A stretch of 64,000 nt of DNA from Ascidia mentula (taxonomy: Eukaryota > Chordata > Ascidiacea > Phlebobranchia > Ascidiidae): positions 3,162,001-3,226,000 of the forward strand of contig OX387203.1 of the NCBI GenBank assembly GCA_947561715.1. Direction: 5' to 3'. Below, piece after piece: positions 1 to 12,100 of the stretch. Position 1 is the first letter of the stretch. Every line of letters starts with the position of its first letter. Under the pieces are notes generated by a model. That model did not search any database. It was not told where the DNA came from and saw only the letters and a list, made by a program, of their open reading frames with translations. The position numbers were made by a program, and so were the translations under genes.

Positions 1-847
1 GTACCTTAGATTAATTTGTAGAGCTCAAAATTTGAAACTTGCGGTTTTTTACGCATAAAATTTCCTGCGTGTAAGACATTCCATTGCGCAGAACACCAAT
101 GGTACTGAATACAACTCGATGCTAACCGCAAAGCACTGTTCTCGGCTGTCTTGTCAGTGGGGTTGGGAAAGCATACTAACTGTAACTGGAAACACAGGGA
201 TTTAGGCGCCTTGAGTAGCATACTTGCATAAACAGATAATCACCTAAAGAACAAAACAAACAGCAAAGCCCATGTAACTGCTGAGGAATTCATTTTCAGA
301 CATTTCGGTTGGAACCACATTCATTCTCAATACGAAAATGTGGTGCTTGTAGGCCACTGTTTGTATTGAAGATTCATAAAACCGTGATTGATGTTCCCAA
401 ATTTAAGTACAGGTAAGGCCAATCATTTTCGATGCATAACCTTCACACTGATACTCATGGGAGCTCAGTAAGAAGCACCTGACGAACTTCTTCTAGTGGA
501 ACATAGGTGCGAATCACAAATTAGATCGATTGAGAATTTGAACCGTCCAATCTCCTTAGTTGTACGTGCTCCGGTTTGCCCAGGAGAAAAGTTAAACAAT
601 TTATTGCAAACGCAAGAACAGTATAACACACACTTCAAAATAAGTTGGCAAAAATTGAACAGCAACAACGAGGTTGTGGAAACCAGATCTGCATAAAACT
701 GGGCTTCTTTTTCCGCTGGGGACTTGAATAGAAAAACTGAGGCATTGGAAAGAGAATAAAAAAACAAGGCTGACGTTCCTCTGGTAAAGTGCTTGCATTT
801 GATTTAATACCACAGTCCCTGCGGAAAGGAGTAGAACTCGTTAACTT
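1..847. other. Region downstream of separase; unresolved open frame at 6-190 (minus)
   Basis: This stretch follows the separase stop codon. A minus-strand open frame ends at a TAA at 6-8 and reads back to about 190. A plausible acceptor (pyrimidines then TTACAG) lies just upstream, so it could be the last exon of another minus-strand gene or chance. I recognise no family in it. Other frames at 465-767 (minus) and 496-696 (plus) overlap each other and show no recognisable domain. Confidence 0.25.
600..605 (-). promoter_or_regulatory. Candidate polyadenylation signal of separase
   Basis: TTTATT on the plus strand is AATAAA on the minus strand, about 240 bases after the separase stop. It is the nearest canonical hexamer seen; an ATTAAA variant lies closer, near 801-806. 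Motif match only. Confidence 0.35.
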
Positions 848-3125
848 TTACAGGCCTTGTGATTCCCGAGGCATGTTTAGCCGCCATTCGTCTGGGCTTT
901 CTGTGCATTTGACGGGTAACCCGTACACAACACACGACATTCCGTTCATATTTTGCATTTTGCAAGCTTTTACCGATGGGCGTACCACATCCGTCAAGTT
1001 GGCACCTGAAAAACAAGGTATTTTAATATTGCTGAAATATGGGCAAAGTAATTTCATTGTTAATTGCACACAGAACCACGACAACACCAAATTCTTCGGA
1101 GAATCTTTTACAGTTAATGTGAATTTCAGCATACAAGGGTATATGTTAGGACAAACCTTCCATCCACGAAGTTACGCACTTCACCATATACTTGTCAATG
1201 TCCTTGTCGGTGACCGTCCATAAGCAAGACAGAACACAAGGGGATCCAGACATAAGGCAGGCAAGTGGCATTCCTGCAAGATAGATACGTTCCTTTAACA
1301 TGGCAAAAGAGTTTAACAAACAAAACTAGAAGCACAGATGAGCAATTTGCCTGCATGCTAAGAATGGGTGTGGAAAACAATCAGTGAAATAGCAATGCAA
1401 AATTGCCATATATCATATTTGTACGAAGGTGCCAGCAGATATTGCTGCAACTTGGGCCATCATATTGCCACACAACCCTTACCTCAAAAAGTATGTGTAC
1501 TCCTTATTAATGCCCATTTATAAAAGCTGCCTTGCCACAATTTAAAAGTTATTGCGTTGTTGACGTTATTTGTTGGTGTCGTAAAACCTATTTGAATCGA
1601 ACCGCAAAGCAAACAACTTGCAAAGATGAAACAAAAGTGTTCAACTATGTAACATGTAGAAGATTGAAACAGCATCTTGCCTTCTGGTTCGGTGATGCCA
1701 GGTTCGGAGAGTTGACCGCTTCGACATCCCATAAGCAGTGCGCATGCGCGTGAATTCCTGCGCGCTAAAAGTTCACGCGGAATGTAGAGGGAGCCCGAAC
1801 CGTGGCCAATGTATCTAAATATTTACGCACATTATAAGAATGCATTCCATACATTCGGTGACATAATACCTACACATTACACCACAACCACTGGTCGCTT
1901 GTCCTCATAACCAATCGTTAACCATGCCACGTTAATTCATTTACGTGGTCATCAGTTTTGTATGGCACTACGGTTTTGATTAAACAAACTAATGTTTCAA
2001 AATATAATTTTTGAAGAAACTTGTTTTTCTTATTTCATACGAAAATAATCATACTAACATGAAGACGTCCTTTTCACCGAGGTAGGAAAAACACTGGTCA
2101 CGTGTTGGAGCACGTGATATCGTCCCGTCCCACGATTGGATGGAGCGGAACCAATCAGCAAAGCGGTTCTCGGTGTTGGACAAATCGCCCTAACAATCCC
2201 AATGGAAAACTTTAAAGCACGCAACGTGTCGCAATCACGTTTTTCGAGCGACTTGCGTCAGCTAAACAAATTCCAAACGGCAACTTGGCTTCAATACATA
2301 TACAAGACAACGCGTTTCGTCTGGCACTCATGCGCACATGCATACGTGTTTACGTAATATACTGGCGTACATGTTCCGACTGCGTCCCATGTGATGTGGG
2401 AACGACCTTTCTGCGCATTCTGTCGCCTGTCTTGGGTCAAAAGGTCAGGGGATTTTTGCGGCATGTAATAGGTGACATTTTTGCATATATGCAAACCGTT
2501 AAAACAACCCTAAGTCGGGAAATCTCATAGCATAAGAATGAACTTATGTGCTTTAGATGAGGTCGATATCAGCAAAGTGGGTTATTCGCACGTTAGCCAC
2601 CAACTTTCTGGTCAAAAGACCATAGATCCAAATGCACAGAATAAGGTACGACTACATCTAGAAGACAATCATGGGCCGACCATATAAGACCAGAGATCAA
2701 AGGTATGCAGTTAGACCTCGTTAAACCAAACCCCGCAATCTGTTACAAAACTTCTACAAACCGTTTTCTTTTCATGCATGGCCCTATTATGTTCTGATTT
2801 CATTTACCCGCTAAACCAACAAAATGTAACGAAAAAATAGCTAGGATTAACGACGTCTGGCTGTATGATATTAAGTTGTGAAGGAGTCACAGTATTCTAA
2901 TGACTATGTATTTCATCTCGTATGACTTACCTTGGGGTTTAGTACGTAGGCAGCCAACCTCAGGTCAGCACTAGTTCGGTTTGGCAGTTTTGAAAGCTCG
3001 AGTTGCCAAGTCAGGATATCTACTGACGGCATGCGGGATACAGAGTGATTTCGCATGAGCGGAACGGATTCCCACGGCAATGCCTGTAGCTGCTTGTCTA
3101 GAATCAAGATGACGTGTCCGCGCTT
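848..3125 (-). CDS. espl1: Separase exons for the C-terminal protease domain
   Basis: Exons (minus): 2931-3125, 2059-2189, 1681-1814, 1157-1273, 848-1005. The first carries the ALPWES strand conserved in all separases and ends VLNPK. The next begins GDLSNTE and runs to KDVF; across the junction this gives KDVFIYIGHGSG. The catalytic histidine is the H of GHG (codon 1802-1804) and the catalytic cysteine is in LMGCRSGQL (codon 1724-1726). Then come MSGSPCVLSCLWTVTD and the final MNGMSCVVYGLPV. Both catalytic residues and the surrounding glycines are intact, so the enzyme should be active. The usual GNLWDVTD reads SCLWTVTD here, a mild divergence. The intron at 1274-1680 has a GC donor (AAG|GCAAGA); reading through or using nearby GT sites gives a stop or breaks the alignment. 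Confidence 0.95.
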
Positions 3126-6100
3126 CTACACATAATGGTTTCGATTAAACCAACAAATAACTAATTTGTTGTAACCATGGACTGTGTTTATAGTATTAGG
3201 TATTGAAGTAGGTATACTGCGCTTGGTATTAATGCGCTATTTTCAATATAAACATTTGTAAAAGGTATTCGAGTAACAGAGACCATGGTTTACTTGAAAA
3301 GACACGGTAATTTTGAGAAAGTAACACAGTGTTGCTTTGCAGGAAAATTTAGTTTTGCTTTCTAAAACCAACTGATCTGAATGTGATGGAAGAAAATATG
3401 AGCATGCGTATAACAAAGACGCCAGGAAATATTATTGACTAAACAATTTGTCGATTCCAGATAATTTACTAGAAAGAACGCGAAGGTTTGGCCTTTTTTT
3501 TTCTCACCGTTTTCTCTTACCGTAAGTAATAGGGACGGATTAGGAAAGCTTTCTAAACACAGCACATTATTAAGTACTTTAAAATAGCCGCCTTATGTAA
3601 ACCAAGGTATCACATAGGTTGAATAAAGGACAATGGTGTAGGCATGCCCTTTTTCAGGCCCCTGCTGTCTGCGTCATCGTATGTATTATTACACAACGTG
3701 GAATAAAAAACCATTTGTCTATATTTGTATTGATGGATTTTTGAACTGTGACGTCACGTCCCATACAAGACGTACGTGAAAATAATTATGTTATCACAAC
3801 AGAATAACTTACATGATGCAATACACTCGCAACCTCAGCTCTCGAAAGTAAAAGTTGAGTTGTAGGAGAAATACATGGGTGATACAGATGGTATAAACAA
3901 ATGTTCAACAACATTTCAACACGTATTGTTGACGGAGAAGCTATTTTGGGCGTTTTTGGAGAGCCTCTTAAACTATGTCCCATTCGGTATATCGAAATAA
4001 CTTACGTTTGCAGGGCATCTCCGTAATTCGCGCTGTTCTAATATTCACAACGGATAAACTGTCCATGAAGAAATGGCACAATACTTTACTTTTTTAAGCA
4101 GGGTCGCAGAATAAAAAAGTTTGCGAAGCACTGATTTACAACATATTAGCCGGGAATCAGAATCGCAAAACTTCCCATAAAATAATTCGTATCGCAGGCG
4201 ATAACTTGTTGGGATCACACAAGCCAATAGGTTTTAATGTAGACTCAGGAGAACCATTTAAGAAGGGGATATACCCTAAAATGTGTGCATATAAAAGCTA
4301 AAATTTTACCGCAATCGGTTCGAGAAGGCGTGACTGCTCTTCAAAGGACAGAATCGTTTTGATCACGTGACTGGAAGCGTGGCTTTTGACCAATCGGGTG
4401 GCGGCTCGGATTTTTTCCTCGACCGAAAAGCTCTCCCAAGCCGAAAGGAATATCTGGACACATTTACTTTTGAATGTATTTTCCAGTGAACATAATTGCA
4501 AGGATTTGCAATGAATTTTACGATGGGATAAAGTGCAATATCAAAACTTTAACAAGCAACGACCGTACAGCATTTCATAAAAGAGCCTTGTATGTTTGTA
4601 TTGAAAAAATGTTTGGATCTTCGATTGCCTTAGACTTCAACCCATCTTGTCGTCATTCGTTGTCAACTATACGTAAGTTAAAATACCGAGGACACATGAA
4701 GCGGCAAGGGATTGGTCTTGAAGCAGTTGCAACAGAACTACGCAAACCTCGATATAATTTCGATCGTCCTGTTCTTTCCGCCCGTTGATTTCGCAGACAA
4801 GCGAAGCGATGACGTCGACGCCACGCTCTGATTGTTTCCTCGCATCGCCGAGCACGCAGCCGAGCATGACGCCGCGGTGTTCGGCCAGAATCTGTACGGT
4901 CCAAAATAAGATTATTACGTGGTAAATTTAGCATGATTACAACATTAAGCATAGGTATGACGTAATCCTTCGTGAGGCGACAACGCGAGGTTCCCTTCAG
5001 GTCATATTGCGTTTTGGCTTTGGTTCATTTATTGCGTAATGGCAAAATAGTAATGATTGTGGCGTGACTGCAACACTATACAAGTCCTGATTGTCATGAG
5101 AAACTGAAAAAAATATTTTCCATTAGTTGACATCACATTATTTCTGATGAAACGTCATGAAGTGTTTGGGAATTGCTACAAATCCTATGTTTGGTGTGTT
5201 TATGGTGCAACTCATTATGGTGTAATGTGTGCAGGGGGCTGAGGTTTATTGAAATACCTCATCGATGGTATAATTGCTCTACCATGCCGTATTGTGATTC
5301 AAGCTTTTTCTTGCAACACATATGTTTGTATTGTATTGCATATAAACAGAATTATTAGGTTACTTCCTACATAGCCTTTGCCACACACAAACAAAATTGG
5401 TTCCTTAATTTAGCCAGAATCTAGCCCTTTAACAGCCTTTGTTGAAGTCGTAAATCGAAAAAGTTTCAAATTATGACCTCACAAACCAAATTTCTACCTT
5501 TCCATCGAAGTTGGCCACGAATTCACCGAGGGTTCGGTCGATATTGCGTTGTTGAGTCCACCACAAGGATTTGTCTTTGCACTTGAGTCCGTCAATATGG
5601 CCCTTCAAGATGCACCGAAATTCTTCCATTAATCCGGAAACGTGTGATCCTGGAAGCAAAGTGAGTTGCATCAGAATGCGTAGTTGTAGAAGAAAACTTA
5701 CACCAATGAACCAACTCATCTGTACAGTGTACGCAATTTATTATTAGCATTTCCTATCCAAACTGCAGAATTTTGTTTCCATAAAATGTAGTTTTTGGAC
5801 CTTACAGGACAGATAACAATGACTTCCAAATTGCACACCAGAGACAGAGGTATAAAAAACTTATTGAAAACGAAAGTGGGCCATTTCACTTATCATTAAA
5901 TACAGCTCAGTAGCACTACTAGTGGTTAGTTTTACCGTCGATCTGGATGTGAAATGGTTGCCCTTCACTACGCAGCCTTGTCACCAGAACGTGAGTATTT
6001 GAGCCTGAAAAAAACAAAAACTTTTGGAGGTGTTTTACTACCAAGAAATACTACTTAACAATTAACATATGAGGGTGTATGTAAAAGCGCTGTTTCCTTT

Positions 6101-9100
6101 CTGCTACCATGGAAACAATACGTCACACACTTTACAAGAGAAGATGTGTGGGTATTTTTGATATATTCGCAAATCTTGTCAGGTAATTTTGCCTGTTTAC
6201 CTTCCTGCACTGTGGACATGAAACAAACTGACCAATCAGGGGGCAGTTTCGCGCACGTGTCTTCCACAAAGGCGCGCGATTGGCGAAAACTGCGAATCAC
6301 GTGGTGTGACTGCGTGCGTTGGTCCGCACTGGCCAAAATCTTTTCAAACATTTTCTCATCCGGAGCTGAAAAAATATTAATATTACGTGTAATGCTTATT
6401 TAATAAAGGGCGTTATTTACCCATTGTAGTTTGGAGTTCGTTTTTTCGCGACCTGAGCATGGCTTTCTGTCGCAGTTTCAAGTTCATGTTGAACACCCAT
6501 CGGAGCGTGACCCCGATCGACAAAGCGTGACACGCGGCCATGCGGAACGCATCTCGTGATTTATCGCACGAGCGACTATGGTGCAGCGCCAGAAATTGAG
6601 CTGCTTGTTTGCACAGGTAAAAGTCCCCTGTTAAAGCAATGCAACCAATCAAAGTTATTGGTTAAAATGTCAAAAGACAGGAAAAAAAACTCTCACAGGA
6701 ATCGCATTCACTTCACATTTTATATACTATGTATTAGAAACTCTTATGCCTTTATATTCATATTAACTCATAACTGCCACGGTGCAATATATAGTGATAA
6801 GACTGACCAGAGGCAATTCCTTTTTCTAACGCTTGAGAAAGATGCTCCTCACATGTAGAGAGTTCAAACTCGGGTGAGCCTGAGGAAGCATGCGAGTCAG
6901 CGATGCGCATACAAGCCTATGGAAATGTAATAGATATTTACAGCTGTCGTTTCTTCCACTCCACAAAGCAACAACTTACCAGTGAGTTTCGTAATGGGGA
7001 AATATCCCGGACGGTGCTTTCCCTAACGCGTTCAATTTCGTCCGAAATGAGATCTGTATGCAAATATAGCGGAATCATTCGTTTGCAGTAAACATCTAAA
7101 AAGGAGTTATTACCCTGATTTCCGGGAGTTGATGACGTTTCGTCGTCTACCATGGCCCCCAACCTAAAAGAGTCGTGTGGTTATTTGAGCAGAGTAAAGT
7201 ACGCAGGTATGTATCAGTCAAAATCGTTGCTTTTTTGACAAAAAAACAAAACAGAAACGCAGTATGGAAAACCGCAATTTCTTTATTTGGGAACAAGCGC
7301 ACGTTTCAACAAAACTACAAATCCATATAAAGTCTGTGCAATTGATTATTTAGTGATCGTTGTCCAATTCAAAAATCCGAGCGCCAAAATCCAAGTCTCA
7401 AAATTTTAGAACACCGATGACTTTGTGTACTTCTGCTAAATAGAGAATATCAAAAAGCTTTATAATCACCTTGCTTTTCTAGTTTTAACAGGCTTTCTGG
7501 TCGGTCTGTCAGTCTAAAAAACACAAAGCCATAGTTGAAATCTATACCAACGAAAATTGAAATCCGAAGCGCGAACCTCTTGTTCCTCGTCAGTGTAGAC
7601 AGGCCCTTCTGTCGCACGGTGGCGCGCACGAGCACTCTTCCTCGCTTTCATAACATTTTTGGTGGCGCTGGTCTTCGACCTGGTGCGTCGTGTAGTTATC
7701 GACGGAGTGCTCTAAACCAGATATTTTTAGGTTCAAGTTGCACACGTTAGGCATTTGTGTTAGGCAAAACAGCAAAGAAATCAACGTTCCCCTTCTGTGT
7801 TGAGTGCTTTTCAAAGTGATAGTACGTAATAAAGAACCAAACTATGTGAAATATTATGCGTAAATTGTTTCAACCTGTTGCTTCAACATAAAAAAGCTTC
7901 TGGTTGACACAAAATCACAGTAAAATTGCTGGACCTTGGACTGCTATGTCGAAGTATAGATAAATTATTTTTGTTCGAACTACAAAATTCGAAAAAACAA
8001 TATCAGAATTCCTACAGCGTCCAAAACACAGCTCTGCTAACTGTTCCGTTCTAGAACATATACCAAACAACCAAGAAAGTAATTAATACCTCGGGTATCG
8101 TGATGGAAGGTGTGTCGGCTTCGTCAGAAGACAAGCTGAATATGACTCGCCGTGTGCGTTTTGTCTTGCTCGTTGACTTACTCTCTGGCACCCATTCGTC
8201 ATCGCCGTCCGAATCACTTAGGTTCGGTACCGGAAGCTTGCCTCTGGTCTAATGACACAAAAATACAAAGTTTTGATATCTGCCTGTTTTGACCTGAAAC
8301 GCACTGATTATGGATTGACAAATAGTGAAGGTGGAGACAGGTCAGTGCGAATATATAAAACAGTATATACAGTGGTGTGGTTTATTTTTATTTCCAGGTT
8401 ATCCTCCTACATACATAAACCCAAGGGAAAACCTGACCGGGTTTCGAATCCAGGTATCCCTGAGTACGAATCCAGGTCAGGTTTTCCATTTTGTGTGACG
8501 TTGCTAATCGACGACCTAAATGCAGTATGTTCATATAAACAACTTAAGTTCGAAAAATAAACAGCAGCCAGGTGTACAACTACGCACTGCAGAATAAATC
8601 CAGCAGAAAAGAAGGCAATTATTTATGTTTAAGTTTATCGTTGAAAACCAACCTTTTTCACCGTCTTTGAGGACTTGGTTGAAAGTGTGACGTCAGGAAC
8701 CGCGGAATCGTTGAAAATCTCAAATTTTTTATTAGTCGCAGTTTTGCTGGGAGCCGGTTTCTTCACGGAGGTACGAGTTGCTTGACGTGGGCGACTGCAG
8801 AAAAATACAAGTGATATAAGATACAGCAGCACTTACTCCAAATACAACAGAAGTGATTAAGTAGTTATAGCTGATCCTGTTAACATACCTTTTTACTTGT
8901 GGTGTTTTATACTCGCTAGTTGATAGAGTCGACTTTATTCGTCTTTTTTTGGATGGTAATTTCACTGGAGTGTTGAATTGTGTTAAATCAACAACTTCTG
9001 GTGCGATTTTGGGCGTTGGTGCCTGTACTTTTTCCAGTGGCGGCCTGAAATGAAGCAAAGCATTGGTAACATCGTTTTGCACTAAAGGACTAATAAAGTG

Positions 9101-12100
9101 GCAAAACAAGTGTTACAACCCGTCCATTTTCGAAAATTTTAAGCTAATATGTAATGAACAGAACATGTGAACTAAAAATAAATTTATTCGGGCAACGCAG
9201 GCACTTCGCACCAGAAGAAAAACACTAAATGTGAAATTTATACCGGTAACAATTCCGACACGGGTACGTGTTTAGAAACACTGATAAAAAGCATTTCGTT
9301 CACACAATGTCAATTTGATTGTATTCCCATTCGGTATGTTACAACAAACACACCATGGTGTTTTGCCCTCAGCGCTATCGGTTACCAAGCAGATCCGTTA
9401 GGCCATAGTGCGCTCCACAGTGGTTCGTCTCTGTTGTTTGGTACCCAACAGATCGACGTTGACCGGAACGGTACCACAAAGTGGAAATTAGTGTGCCTGC
9501 TAGTGTTAAAGCAAGCACAGTGCCACTCAACAGCTGCACTGATGAGACCTCACAGGTCGAAACAGTGCGTGTAAACACCCTGTCTGCAGCTCTCCAATAT
9601 TATGGCTTTTTTGCACATATAAACACACCCTAGTTTTTGCGTTTACACATAATTTAGTTTCTTTTATGAAATTCTCACTTCAAATCTGGGACTTTCTGGT
9701 CTACAAGTGTTAGTTTTTCCATTTTGCTCCCAATAGTAACTGAAACTTCGGTTTCCTTGTTGAGATTAAACTTGGCAAGGGCATCGATTACCTTGTTGCT
9801 ATCCATTGAAACACCTGAACATGTAACTTATACCATTAACATTAATTCTGCTGCAACAAAAAGCCTAAAAATATGGCATTAAAATCATTTTGTTTACCTG
9901 TTAGGTTGGGTTGCACAGCTTTCAGTAGCAATTTTCCTGCAGTAAGATTCACTTCGGCAACTGTTGTTGTTTTACGAATGTCAACAGGATTTGCTAAACA
10001 GATAAGAAACCTTTCAGGTGACAAACAGTGTTTTAAGTCGTGCACCGACAACACATACATATGCTTAAAGGTTTTATGAAATTTTGTGTATCAAGATATA
10101 TCACAGCTGGTACCTGCCATTTTCTGTAGAGCATTCCTCACAAAGAAGGTTGCAGACTTTAAATCACCAATGTTGTAGTAAACTTTCGCCAAACCAACAG
10201 TCACATTAAAATATTCAGTGGACAGTGCTGCAAATAATCATAGTCTTTTATTTTGTTGCAGTATTTTGGTTTTCTATCACATCACATGACAAGTTGTTAC
10301 AATTTTGTACAAGTTACAATACGACAGTAGTTTAGCCCTTTTGAACATGGATAAATTTCCCACCTGTACATCCTTTGTCTTTTGGTTCCACTTCTCCAAA
10401 CATCTAAAATTATGTTAATATTTGAAAAAAAAAATTTTTTTTGGCAAATAATTTTATCAGAAGCTTACGTTCATCACTTCAGATACAATCAATTGTCCTT
10501 TCCCAGGAATGTAACTGGCTGCATTTTCAAGAACTCTTATCGATTCTGCTGTCGTGCTGGTGGCCTGAAGGGAAACAAACTCTTTTTGAGATCTTTATAT
10601 AATAAGCAAAGTGAAGCCAATAATATGAATTGTATAAGCTGCAGACAGATGGCCACTGTTTCGACCTAAAAGGCCTAATCAGTGCAGCTGGTGTGACTAT
10701 CAGACGACTTTGCTGACCAAACGGCCAAGCAAAGACGTCCGCTTTGTGGTTTACGTCGAAACAGTGACCATCTGTCTGCAGCTTACACTATATATAATGT
10801 TCTGAAACTGAAATTAAAAACCAATACAACTACATCAAATAATAATCAAAAAAATAGAACAGTTTATTTAATAAAGCAAGATATTACAACCACCAACCTC
10901 CAAATGACTGGCACTGCTAAGAGCCAACTGACATCGCTGCTTTATCAAAAGAAAATTCCTACATGAAGAACACTCGCATTTGCTGTCATGCCGGAAAATA
11001 GACTTGTTATCAGGTTTTGTTGGCTTCCTTTTCTTGGACAGGGCTGGACTAGACATGATGTTGTATTCTTTGGTAAAGATGTTTGTTTTCATGTCAACTG
11101 GCAATGTTGACACTGGTACACTGTCTTCTTCCGAATCAGGGTTTTCATTATGTAGTTCCATAACGCTGCTGTTGTTCAAAGCTGCTTCTAATTCTTCGTT
11201 CTCTAAATCTTCGTTAGCTGCATGATGATGACCATATCGTTACCATTATAAATGCCCATGTGCGCTTAATTTCAATAGGCTTTAAATGAGGAACTGCTAA
11301 ACCAGGATTTTTGTAAAACCGAGTACATCTGTTTGTAAGTTGACAACAATTAATACTGATTATTTCCTGTTTTTCATTGCAATACTTATTTTTAATGTTT
11401 CTATGTCTTTGATAATGGTTTGTATGTTATAATTATTCCAGCCGGTCTAACTAAGGGTGTAGTTCATCAATATAATGTGAATGGTTGAAATTTACTTGCA
11501 CTGGTAGAGAACAACTTGTGTCTTCTTTTCTTGGATGTAGTGGAGTGGTCGACATATTCAAGGATGTCTTTACAAATGCTGATCTCCTCCTGAACTCTAG
11601 TGTGGTCTCTTTCCATTTGAACACACTTTGTCATCAACAATTGGAACTGCAACTCCCTAAATATGTGTATCAGTAAAAATAGCCACCAAATCTTGTAACA
11701 TTGGTGCCATTTTATAATACATGTAAATTATAACCAAATGGATTCAAAATTTGGCAAATGACTGAAGAGTAGCATTTAATTACTGTCAAAACAAGTATGT
11801 GATGCTGCGTACATACAACAATTTATTCTGCCCAATTTCAAGTGCATACATAATTCACACAACAGAAGCCAAAAAAATTTTTTTTTTTTTTACAGTGAAC
11901 ATTTTTGTTGGCTGGGTCCCATGAAATAGCTGATGATATTTAGAAAATTTAGTGCTCTTTTTAACTGGATTGAAAAGCCGCAAGTTAGAATACAAATAAA
12001 ATAGATATCAGAACTGAAACTAAGAGAACTTCCAAATTTACAACCCTTGTGCAAGTTCAGGGCCTTTATGAAACTTTACCTTTCTGGGAGTAAGTAATGT

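Noticed and set aside
789..1223. 144-codon plus-strand frame
   Set aside because: It overlaps the last two separase exons antisense, starts at a non-ATG codon, and shows no recognisable domain.
8425..8465. tRNA-like B box (GGTTTCGAATCC)
   Set aside because: There is one extra base, no A box at the right distance and no cloverleaf; treated as a repeat fragment.
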